Source of the DNA: JAHFRG01 sp041495205
Lineage (GTDB): Bacteria > Pseudomonadota > Gammaproteobacteria > Burkholderiales > JAHFRG01
NCBI GenBank assembly: GCA_041495205.1
Contig: JBGQCF010000003.1
Coordinates: 62,001-126,000 of the forward strand
Length of the DNA stretch: 64,000 nt
Reading direction: 5' to 3'
Part shown: one piece after another, positions 57,154 to 64,000 of the stretch
How the letters are laid out: every line of letters begins with the position of its first letter
How positions within the stretch are numbered: position 1 is the stretch's first letter
Translations under genes and position numbers: made by a program
Notes under the pieces: model-generated
Told to the model about the DNA's origin: nothing
Databases searched by the model: none
The model's input: only the letters and a program-made list of their open reading frames with translations

Positions 57154-58103
57154 GGATGCCCGCTTTCTTTGGGTGGCGAAAAACCCGCCTCTCCCGGCCC
57201 CGGCAGAGGCAAGGGTCGCCCGAATACCAGGCTTTGAGGTTGTTCGCGAACTTCCGTCACGAGTCCGTTCAGGTTGCGGGAGGTCCTGGAAAGGTCTCCG
57301 ATCAAATCAGTGAGTTTGGGCAGCGTATCCATCAGCAATGCGTCGCCAGCCATTTTGGTTGTTCCGGCAAACTGGTCTGCACTTCTGGCGACGCGGTCCA
57401 CCACCTTCATGCTTTCCTGGGCCTGCGCTGCCAGTTTGTCCAGATTGACGAGAAGCGCGTCTGCGCGCGTAAGAACCTGGCCGGATTTAGCGGAGAGCGA
57501 AGGCAGAGTCTTCAAGCTCGGTTCCAGCTCGTCGGCAAGCGAAGCGATACGGGCGGACGCGGTTTCGAGGCTGGCCAACGTCCGTCGCAATTGCCCCTGC
57601 GTTTCATCGTTGAGCGCAGTATTCACCCGCTTGGCAACTTCGTTTGCCGAGATAATCAATTCCTGCGCGCTATCGCCCAGCTTGTCATAAATCGATGGGC
57701 GCACCTCGATCTTGCCCGGATGGTCGGAACTGGTCTGCAGGGGCTGGCGCTGCCGGCCATCGTCGTCGAGCTGCACGTAGGAAAGCCCGGTAAGGCCCTG
57801 GTAAGCTAGCTGCGCATAGGTACCCTTCGTAACGGGAGTAGTGCCGTCGACGATGATACGGATTAAAATTACCTGTGGATCGCCGGGATCGAACGCCACC
57901 GTATCAACCTTGCCTACCGTCACCCCGCGGAAGCGAACCTGCGCCTCCGGATTGAGACCCGAAACCGACGACCTGGAGACGAGGAGGTACGTGTTCTGCA
58001 GGACCGAGGTAGTGCCTTTAAACCAGAACGCCGTCGTAGCGATTGCCGCAGTGAGTACAAGTGTAAAGATGCCCGCCGCTAGGGCATAGGCGCGATTTTC
58101 CAT
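57150..58103 (-). CDS. mlaD: MCE-domain protein (MlaD-like)
   Basis: A 317-residue periplasmic protein with an N-terminal membrane helix (about 7-28). The MCE domain runs from about 38 to 118 (LVSRSSVSGLNPEAQVRFRGVTVGKV, here GLNPEAQVRFRGV; then AYQGLTGLSYVQLDDDG). The long C-terminal part (about 140-290) is helical coiled coil, longer than E. coli MlaD, and could form a barrel or needle like PqiB/YebT. Forms the lipid path between membranes. Confidence 0.92.
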   Translation of the reverse strand: MENRAYALAAGIFTLVLTAAIATTAFWFKGTTSVLQNTYLLVSRSSVSGLNPEAQVRFRGVTVGKVDTVAFDPGDPQVILIRIIVDGTTPVTKGTYAQLAYQGLTGLSYVQLDDDGRQRQPLQTSSDHPGKIEVRPSIYDKLGDSAQELIISANEVAKRVNTALNDETQGQLRRTLASLETASARIASLADELEPSLKTLPSLSAKSGQVLTRADALLVNLDKLAAQAQESMKVVDRVARSADQFAGTTKMAGDALLMDTLPKLTDLIGDLSRTSRNLNGLVTEVREQPQSLVFGRPLPLPGPGEAGFSPPKESGHP

Positions 58104-58142
58104 GATTGCTTCTCCTCAATAGAATGAAGCGTACTCGGCAAG

Positions 58143-58934
58143 CTAAACTTCCGCACGCAGGCTTTCGGCGGCATTGAGCGCAGACCGCCCCCGCTCACCG
58201 AGAAAGAAACTGCGAATAAACGGGTGGTCCTGCTTTATGAGCTCCTCAAGCGGCGCAACGGCCACGAGATGTTGATCTGCGAGCATCGCAACCCGGTCGC
58301 TGAGCTCCGCAATCGTATGCAAATCGTGGGTCGCCATCACCACGGTCAGGTGAAGCTCCGCGCGCAGAGATTTAATCAATTTCACAAGACTTTCGCTGCG
58401 ATCGGGATCCAGTCCCGCAGTAGGCTCGTCCAGAAACAGCAATTCAGGGTCAAGCGCAATTGCGCGGGCGAGAGCAACGCGTTTTATCATGCCCCCGGAA
58501 AGTTCCTCCGGGAACTTGCGCGCATGCCCCGCTGCTATTCCAACCGAATCCAGTTTCACCATGACCAAGTCATGAATGGTCGTTTCATCCAGAGTTCCCA
58601 GCTCGCGCAACGGCAATGCCACGTTGTCATAAACGCTGAGCGCACTGAAAAGCGCGCCTTCCTGGAAAAGCACGCCGCAGCGGCTTCGCATTTGCCGCAC
58701 GGTGCCGGGGTCGGCCGTCTGCCACGACTGCCCGAACACACGAATCGTACCGCGCGCCGGTTTTTCCAGACCCAGCATTTGCCGCAGCAACACGGTCTTC
58801 CCGCTGCCCGATCCGCCCACAAGGGCGAATACTTCGCCGCAGCGGACGCACAGGTCAATATCCCGGTGAATCACGTTCTCGCCGAAGCGCGTCCACAATC
58901 CTTCCACTTCGATAATGCACTGTTGGTTTGTCAT
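58143..58934 (-). CDS. mlaF: ABC transporter ATPase of the MCE/Mla system
   Basis: A 263-residue ATPase. Walker A GGSGSGKTVLLR, Q-loop VLFQEGALFSALSVYDN (here FQEGALFS, the Mla-type signature), ABC signature LSGGMIKRVALARA, Walker B LLFLDEPTAGLDP and H-loop MATHD. Overlaps the permease gene stop by one base. Powers phospholipid movement through MlaD. Confidence 0.94.
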   Translation of the reverse strand: MTNQQCIIEVEGLWTRFGENVIHRDIDLCVRCGEVFALVGGSGSGKTVLLRQMLGLEKPARGTIRVFGQSWQTADPGTVRQMRSRCGVLFQEGALFSALSVYDNVALPLRELGTLDETTIHDLVMVKLDSVGIAAGHARKFPEELSGGMIKRVALARAIALDPELLFLDEPTAGLDPDRSESLVKLIKSLRAELHLTVVMATHDLHTIAELSDRVAMLADQHLVAVAPLEELIKQDHPFIRSFFLGERGRSALNAAESLRAEV

Positions 58935-60046
58935 CAGGTTCCTACATCGGAGAACAGGACCGCGAAAACGGCGTCCGTAAGCATCACCATCGTAATCGAG
59001 GTAACGACCGAGCTGGTGGTGCCGACGGCCAGGCTTCTCGTATTGCGTTGGATTCTTAGTCCGAATTGGCAGGCAACGAGTCCGATCAGAACTCCAAACA
59101 CCGCCGCCTTGCCTATCCCCAGCCAGAGATTGGCTATCGGGACAACGTCAGGCAGGCGGCTCAAAAAGTACCGGAAACCGATTTCCAGTTTGAATCCGGC
59201 TGCGACCATGCCGCCGAGCAGCGCGGCTGCATCGGTCCAAAGGACAAGCAAGGGCAGCGACACCGCCAGCGCGATTACCTTGGGTAGTACCAGGCGCATG
59301 CTATGTGAAATGCCCATGACCGACAGCACATCCAGTTCCTGGGTAACCCTCATTACACCCAGCTGCGCGGTCATTGCGGAACCGGAACGGCCCGCCACCA
59401 GAATGGCGCCAAGCAAAGGGCCCAGTTCTCGAATAATGCTGATGCCCAGGATGTTGACGATGTAAACGCCCGCTCCAAACAGCTGCAATTGTTCAGCGGA
59501 CAGGTAACCGATGACAACCCCGATGAGGAAACCCACCAATGCGGTAATAGGCAGTGCCTGGGCGCCGGCATGGTAAATGTTTGCCGAAATTTCCCGCCAA
59601 GGCGCGCGTGACGGGTGTAACAGCAGATAGGCCACATCCAATACGAGTTGGCCGAGAAGCAGAACGATTGCATAAAGATAATCGATAAACGCAAGAGCTG
59701 ATTGACCCGTGGTTACAAGCAGCGCGGTCAAATCGACCGGCTCTCGGTGTGGTGCAGCGCCGTGCACAGCGTCAAGCCGGGCGAAAAGTGCATCATGCTC
59801 CGGCCGTAAGCTGAGTTTTTCCGCACGGCGCTTACCCCAGGCTTCCCAGAGCACGCTTGCTCCCGCGCTGTCGAGGGAATCGATATTCTTCAAATCCCAG
59901 TGCAGGCGGTGATCCGCAGCGTAGGCCTCCAGCTGGGGGCGCAGGATGTTTAATTGCTTTTCCACGGCTGACAAATTCCATGGGCCAATAAGCTCAATGC
60001 GCTCTGGAATGTCGGTGACGCGACGAAGCGAAGGAGTGGTTGCCAT
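58934..60046 (-). CDS. mlaE: MCE/Mla permease MlaE with N-terminal STAS domain
   Basis: A 370-residue protein: residues about 10-100 form a STAS-like domain (SAVEKQLNILRP, NIDSLDSAGASVLW), then an MlaE permease with about five helices (ITALVGFLIGVVIGYLSAEQLQLFGA, here LIGVVIGYLSAEQ; ELGPLLGAILVAGRSGSAMTAQLG, here ELGPLLGAILVAGRSGSA). In E. coli the STAS part is a separate protein, MlaB; here the two are fused. First gene of the operon. Confidence 0.93.
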   Translation of the reverse strand: MATTPSLRRVTDIPERIELIGPWNLSAVEKQLNILRPQLEAYAADHRLHWDLKNIDSLDSAGASVLWEAWGKRRAEKLSLRPEHDALFARLDAVHGAAPHREPVDLTALLVTTGQSALAFIDYLYAIVLLLGQLVLDVAYLLLHPSRAPWREISANIYHAGAQALPITALVGFLIGVVIGYLSAEQLQLFGAGVYIVNILGISIIRELGPLLGAILVAGRSGSAMTAQLGVMRVTQELDVLSVMGISHSMRLVLPKVIALAVSLPLLVLWTDAAALLGGMVAAGFKLEIGFRYFLSRLPDVVPIANLWLGIGKAAVFGVLIGLVACQFGLRIQRNTRSLAVGTTSSVVTSITMVMLTDAVFAVLFSDVGT

Positions 60047-60415
60047 GATTCCGGATTGTGAAGAAAGTGGCTCCTGACAGCTTGCGCAGCTGCACGGTTC
60101 CCTGGTTATGTCAAAATTCGTACGGACAAAACCTGTTCCAGAACTATTTTACTTTTTCTTTCGCTTTGTATCATGGGTCAGGGGTATTTCAGGGAACGGA
60201 TAAATAGAGCGTCCCCGAGGTGATGTTCAGCCGTATAAACCGCCTTTCGACCCCGTGGAAGGTGGTGCCGGCAGCGATCCGCTAGTCCAAAGCAGTAGTT
60301 TGCACCGCTGTCTTTTGCGCCGTAGCGCCTGTACGCTCGCTTCCGATTCGCGCCTCAGGTGCTGCTCGCCGCGTTGAATCCCATCCGACCCACAGTAAAT
60401 AGTATCCAGGAGGCA
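60047..60415. other. Intergenic region upstream of the mla operon; nothing identified
   Basis: 369 bases between mlaE and the 3' end of the next minus-strand gene. No frame longer than about 40 codons resembles a protein I know, and I see no tRNA, hairpin with T-run or repeat. The mlaE promoter should lie in 60047-60180, where the DNA is AT-rich (TTTTACTTTTTCTTTCG). Confidence 0.5.
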
Positions 60416-61033
60416 TTACAGCGCGATCGAAAAAGAAGCAAGGGCATATAAACTTCCTGCAACGATCAGGATTCCCACCAGGCGAATGTGGCGCAATATC
60501 AGTTCGTCGGGTTGCATACGCATGACATCCAGGGCCTGCTGAACCTTTTCAGACCCGTATGAACTGTTCGCCCAAGCCTCAAAGCGGACGAGCAGATTCG
60601 GCCGAACCAACAAGCCGGCTCCAACCACTGCCGCCAGCACATTGCCCGCAACAAGCGTAACAATCAGCGCAGCCGTCAGCCATGCGGCCACCGGTTCACT
60701 CCAGCTTTGGAAAAGCAGAATCGCCAAATACTTTGTCTTGAGAGCGAAGAGCAATGCGAAAATGATGTAGTACGCTGATCCGAGCAGCACCAGTGCGCCG
60801 ACGAGACGATGATGGCGGTGCAGCACACGTTCTATGGTGTGCGGGCTGGCAAGCGCAGTTGTAAACCTGTCGGTCGCAAACCACCGGTTGAAATACCGGT
60901 TTAAGCGCGGTGTGGCGTCAGGTTTCCACAACATCCATAACCCGACCAGCAGGCTCAGCACACATCCGAAGCCGATGAAGATCAAAAAAGTCTGGAGCAA
61001 TACGTCGCTCAGTACATTTGAGGTATTGTTCAT
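60416..61033 (-). CDS. Integral membrane protein of unknown function
   Basis: A 205-residue protein with about four helices (near 12-34, 76-96, 115-142 and 184-203). Charged loops include a basic RFTTALASPHTIERVLHRHHR segment (here HTIERVLHRHHRL) and EAWANSSYGSEKVQQALD. The His-rich HRHHR just before helix 2 is notable. I recognise no family. It stands alone on the minus strand, divergent from cbpA; no partner is evident. Confidence 0.75.
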   Translation of the reverse strand: MNNTSNVLSDVLLQTFLIFIGFGCVLSLLVGLWMLWKPDATPRLNRYFNRWFATDRFTTALASPHTIERVLHRHHRLVGALVLLGSAYYIIFALLFALKTKYLAILLFQSWSEPVAAWLTAALIVTLVAGNVLAAVVGAGLLVRPNLLVRFEAWANSSYGSEKVQQALDVMRMQPDELILRHIRLVGILIVAGSLYALASFSIAL

Positions 61034-61405
61034 CGTTCTATGCTCCCTGGGTTAGAGCCCATATCCGCCATTCCAAGCGAGTCTGAGCTTCACAGATTTT
61101 CCGTAGCGCGGTGTCGGCTGGTTACGCTCAATTTATTATAAGGATCAATGGCAAGCAAAAATAACAGGAAACCTTTTTTATCATACCATTTTAGGACATC
61201 GCAAGCACAGGGGAAATGTCACCGGGGATAGCCCGCGCGCACTATGGGCGATACCCAGGCGGTCGTCGGGGGATCCGGAGGTGCTTTAACCGCAATTCAC
61301 TAAACAGGTTTAAACATTTAAACTGTCTCTATATCGACTGGGCTCAAAGCAACCAGTTGGTCAATCATAGGGAGCCAGCTTTTCTCGTTCGTCCGGGTAC
61401 AGCCG
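61034..61405 (+). promoter_or_regulatory. Promoter region of cbpA with a palindrome at 61308-61323
   Basis: A 372-base gap between divergent genes. The perfect inverted repeat GTTTAA-N4-TTAAAC lies at 61308-61323, 82 bases before cbpA, within AACAG...CTGTC flanks. It could be an operator. No sigma-32-type promoter (CTTGAAA ... CCCCAT) was evident. The rest (61034-61300) shows nothing recognisable. Confidence 0.4.
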
Positions 61406-62368
61406 ATGAAATACAAGGACTACTACAGCATTCTGGGCGTTGCGAGAGACGCCAGCGCCGGGGAGGTCAAGAAAGCTTACCGCAAGCTCGCCCACAAGTA
61501 TCACCCTGACGTCTCCAAAGAACCCGATGCCGAAGAAAAATTCAAGGAAGTCGGGGAGGCCTATGAAACGCTCAAGGATCCCGACAAGCGCACCGCCTAC
61601 GATCAGCTGGGCCGTTACCAGCCCGGGCAAGACTTCCAGCCGCCTCCGGATTGGTCAAAACAGTTCAGCGATATGCAGTTCACTTTCGACGATATCGATC
61701 TGGCCGATCTGCTGGCGGGACTTACCGGCAGCCAACATCGCGCGGGACGCCGCGGCGGCAAAATTCCCATCCTCGGACAGGATTACGAAGTCACGGTGCA
61801 TATTACCTTGGAGGAAGCGTATCGCGGCACCGAGGCGGACCTTAGCCTTACCGTGCCGGAATATGATGAGCGCGGCTTGCTGCATCGCGTGCCGCGTACG
61901 TTCAAGGCGCGCATCCCCAAGGGCGCAACCGATGGACAGCGGCTGCGCCTGCCGGGCAAGGGCGGAAAAGGATTGAACGGGGGGCGCGACGGCGACCTGT
62001 ACCTCACTATCGCGCTGCACCCGCACCCGCTGTTCCGCGTGAATGGTCACGACCTCTACCTTGATCTGCCGCTTACGCCATGGGAAGCCGTGCTGGGCGC
62101 CAGCGTAGAGGTACCCACGCCGGGCGGACCGATCCGCCTCAAGGTGATGCCGGGAACGCGCGCCGGGCAACATTTGCGCCTCGCCGGGCGCGGGCTGCCC
62201 AAGCCGCGCACGGGGCAAGGCGACTTGTTCGCTATCGTGCAGATCGTGGTACCCAGCGTATTAAGCGAACGCGAGCGCGCCCTCTTCAAGCAGCTCGCCG
62301 ACAGCTCGACGTTTAACCCGCGCGGGCATTTCGAGCAGGAGGTGAAAAGTGAAAGCCGAAGTCATTGA
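61406..62368 (+). CDS. cbpA: DnaJ-like co-chaperone CbpA
   Basis: A 320-residue DnaJ paralogue and curved-DNA-binding protein. The J domain (about 2-68) has the HPD motif H33-P34-D35. It lacks the Cys-rich zinc domain of DnaJ; a linker with DIDLADLLAGLTG leads to the C-terminal substrate domains (TVHITLEEAYRGTEADLSL, here ITLEEAYRGTE; RLPGKGGKGLNGGRDGDLYL, here GGRDGDLYL; and VPTPGGPIRLKVMPGTRAGQ, here GGPIRLKVMPGT). Stimulates DnaK; overlaps cbpM by 20 bases. Confidence 0.95.
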   Translation: MKYKDYYSILGVARDASAGEVKKAYRKLAHKYHPDVSKEPDAEEKFKEVGEAYETLKDPDKRTAYDQLGRYQPGQDFQPPPDWSKQFSDMQFTFDDIDLADLLAGLTGSQHRAGRRGGKIPILGQDYEVTVHITLEEAYRGTEADLSLTVPEYDERGLLHRVPRTFKARIPKGATDGQRLRLPGKGGKGLNGGRDGDLYLTIALHPHPLFRVNGHDLYLDLPLTPWEAVLGASVEVPTPGGPIRLKVMPGTRAGQHLRLAGRGLPKPRTGQGDLFAIVQIVVPSVLSERERALFKQLADSSTFNPRGHFEQEVKSESRSH

Positions 62369-62675
62369 AGCACTGTGGTTGAGCGAGCGTCGCGAGTTCT
62401 CGCTTGCAGAGCTCACGGAGCTCTCGGGCCTGTCGGAAGCGGAACTGCGCGAACTCGTGGACTACGGCGCCCTTGAGCCGGCCAATCCACAGGCGGAGCA
62501 GTGGATCTTCAGCGCGGAACGCGTCGTAGCTGCGCGAACCGCATGCCGCCTGCGCAATGACTTCGACCTCGACATGCACGGACTCGCCTTGATCCTCATC
62601 TACCTCGACCGTATTCGTGATCTCGAAGCCGAGTTGCGGGACCTGCGCGCACGACTGCCGCATTGGCCCCGCTAA
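62349..62675 (+). CDS. cbpM: CbpA modulator CbpM
   Basis: A 108-residue MerR-like helical protein that binds the J domain of CbpA and inhibits it. SLAELTELSGLSEAELRELVDYGAL is the helix-turn-helix-like part (here LSEAELRELVDYGAL), followed by a coiled coil (LALILIYLDRIRDLEAELRDL, here LIYLDRIRDLEAEL). The start is GTG 62349, with a perfect Shine-Dalgarno AGGAGGTGA at 62337-62345 inside cbpA, so translation is probably strong and coupled. Confidence 0.92.
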   Translation: MKAEVIEALWLSERREFSLAELTELSGLSEAELRELVDYGALEPANPQAEQWIFSAERVVAARTACRLRNDFDLDMHGLALILIYLDRIRDLEAELRDLRARLPHWPR

Positions 62676-62746
62676 CGCACGCCTGTGATATCGAATTAAC
62701 TTGGGGAGGCTATAAAGCGATTATTAGTTTGACGCGGGTTATGAAG

Positions 62747-62822
62747 TGGCGTCCCCAACGAGATTCGAACTCGTGTTACCGCCGTGAAAGGGCGATGTCC
62801 TAGGCCTCTAGACGATGGGGAC
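62747..62822 (-). tRNA. tRNA-Glu (TTC)
   Basis: A 76-base cloverleaf with encoded CCA. Acceptor GTCCCCA/TGGGGAC, D arm, anticodon stem TCGCC/GGCGG around CTTTCAC gives anticodon TTC, T arm ACGAG-TTCGAAT-CTCGT. Its wobble U34 is a known SelU substrate class. It lies downstream of gltX, whose product charges it. Confidence 0.98.
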
Positions 62823-62842
62823 TCAAGGAAATTATTTGAATC

Positions 62843-62918
<76 letters not shown>

Positions 62919-62972
62919 GTGAAGGTTGCGAATTATACTTGAAGCAGCGAGATCAAGGCAAGAAAACTCCCA

Positions 62973-64000
62973 TTATTCAGCGAAGTTGGCAAGCTGCTCG
63001 CGCAGCCGCTTGAGCACTTGTTCCCGCCCGATCAATTCCAGCGTAGCGTCAATGGGAGGCGTCTGCGCGCTTCCCGTCGCCAGAACGCGCAGCGGCATCG
63101 CAAGCTCGGGCAATTTCAACTGATGTTGCGCCACCACGGCCTTGATGGCGTCATGAATCGCCGCGCGCCGCCACTCGATTTCGCCAAATCGCCGCCCGAC
63201 CTCCTGCAACGCAGGAACGACTTTGCCATTCACGTGTTGCGCCGCCAACTCCCGGCTGGGCGGGGTGTAACGGTAAAACAGCATGGCGGCCTCGGCGAGC
63301 TGTTTGAGGGTATTGGCGCGCTCCTTGAGGAGTTGCACCGCGTTTGAGAGCGCCGGCCCGTTTTTTGTGTTGCCGCCGCAGCGTTGGATTTCCGGCTCAA
63401 TTTGCGCGGCCAGCGCTTCGTCCGAACCCGATTTGATGTACTGGTGATTGAGCCACAGCAATTTCTCCGGGTTGAACTGCGCCGGCGATTTGCTGATGTG
63501 CCCGAGGTCAAACCAGTCTATGAACTGAGCCATCGAAAAGATTTCCGCATCGCCGTGCGACCAGCCGAGCCGTGCCAGATAATTGATGAGCGCCTCCGGC
63601 AGGTAGCCTTCTTCGCGGTACTGCACCACGCTCACCGCCCCGTGGCGCTTGGAAAGCCGCTCGCCGTCCGCGCCCAGCAGCATCGGCACATGCGCGTACT
63701 GTGGCAGCGGCGCCCCCAACGCTTTGAGGATGTTTACCTGGCGCGGGGTGTTGTTGACGTGATCATCGCCGCGAATCACGTGGGTGATGCCCATGTCCAG
63801 ATCATCCACTACCACGCCGAAGTTATAAGTCGGCACGCCGTCCGCCCTGACGAGCACGAGATCATCGAGTTCACCGTTATGCACGGCGATGCGTCCCTTC
63901 ACCAAATCATCAAACGCCACTTCGCCGTCGAGCGGGTTCTTGAAGCGCACCACCGGTTTCACTCCGGCGGGCGGCGCTGCCTTGGAGTCGCGCCAGCGCC
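62973..64000 (-). CDS. gltX: Glutamyl-tRNA synthetase, C-terminal part (truncated by window edge)
   Basis: The last 342 codons of a class I synthetase that charges tRNA-Glu. Visible: the GVPTYNFGVVVDDLDMGITHVIRG segment (here GVPTYNFGVVVDD), the DDHVNNTPRQ catalytic-domain region, the KMSKS-type loop LSKRHGA, and the helical anticodon-binding half with LARLGWSHGD and NPEKLLWLNHQY. The HIGH motif and first domain lie beyond base 64000. Followed by tRNA-Ala and tRNA-Glu genes. Confidence 0.96.
   Translation of the reverse strand, partial: RWRDSKAAPPAGVKPVVRFKNPLDGEVAFDDLVKGRIAVHNGELDDLVLVRADGVPTYNFGVVVDDLDMGITHVIRGDDHVNNTPRQVNILKALGAPLPQYAHVPMLLGADGERLSKRHGAVSVVQYREEGYLPEALINYLARLGWSHGDAEIFSMAQFIDWFDLGHISKSPAQFNPEKLLWLNHQYIKSGSDEALAAQIEPEIQRCGGNTKNGPALSNAVQLLKERANTLKQLAEAAMLFYRYTPPSRELAAQHVNGKVVPALQEVGRRFGEIEWRRAAIHDAIKAVVAQHQLKLPELAMPLRVLATGSAQTPPIDATLELIGREQVLKRLREQLANFAE

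Overview
The window is a densely packed chromosomal segment from what is most likely a betaproteobacterium. I infer this from gene order: ndk-rlmN-pilW-rodZ-hisS-yfgM-bamB-der-hfq-hflX-hflK-hflC-DUF2065-hisZ-purA, tRNA-Leu beside rnr-rlmB, and rpsF-priB-rpsR-rplI-dnaB. The formate dehydrogenase cluster with DUF3305/DUF3306 points the same way. No rRNA operon, prophage, insertion sequence or CRISPR array is visible.

Left arm (1-15000) is a molybdenum/tungsten redox island. A truncated aldehyde:ferredoxin oxidoreductase and its four-cluster ferredoxin open the window, followed by moaA and moeA. A long minus-strand run then encodes a periplasmic (Tat) formate dehydrogenase: DUF3305, DUF3306, a 695-residue polyferredoxin, a TorD-type chaperone, a 68-residue Tat-signal protein, the catalytic subunit (cysteine, not selenocysteine), an iron-sulfur subunit without a membrane helix, a small lipoprotein, a cytochrome b subunit and a small periplasmic helical protein. 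Divergent fdhD-mobA supply sulfuration and the guanylylated cofactor. A further possible molybdenum carrier lies at 49.5-50.0 kb.

14.5-26.6 kb holds DoxX, MtfA, RmuC, the YbbAP-TesA group, and a selenium group (selD and selU/mnmH, transcribed divergently) whose visible outlet is 2-selenouridine in tRNA. An ArnD-like protein with a damaged metal site, PhoH2 and a FimV-N/LysM protein follow.

26.6-49.4 kb is housekeeping: replication restart and helicase, ribosomal proteins, RNA modification and decay, tRNA-Leu(CAG), GTPases, HflKC, Hfq, outer-membrane assembly, HisS, the cell-shape protein RodZ, PilW, Ndk and HemD. A 3' remnant of a YbjQ-family gene lies between rpsF and rlmB, and ispG is absent from its usual place between rodZ and hisS.

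49.5-64 kb is more mixed: a PEBP-like protein, a cold-shock protein and an RRM protein, a TRAP transporter with malonyl-CoA synthetase (probable malonate use), an MCE/Mla lipid-transport operon, cbpA-cbpM, and gltX followed by tRNA-Ala(GGC) and tRNA-Glu(TTC). gltX runs off the right edge.
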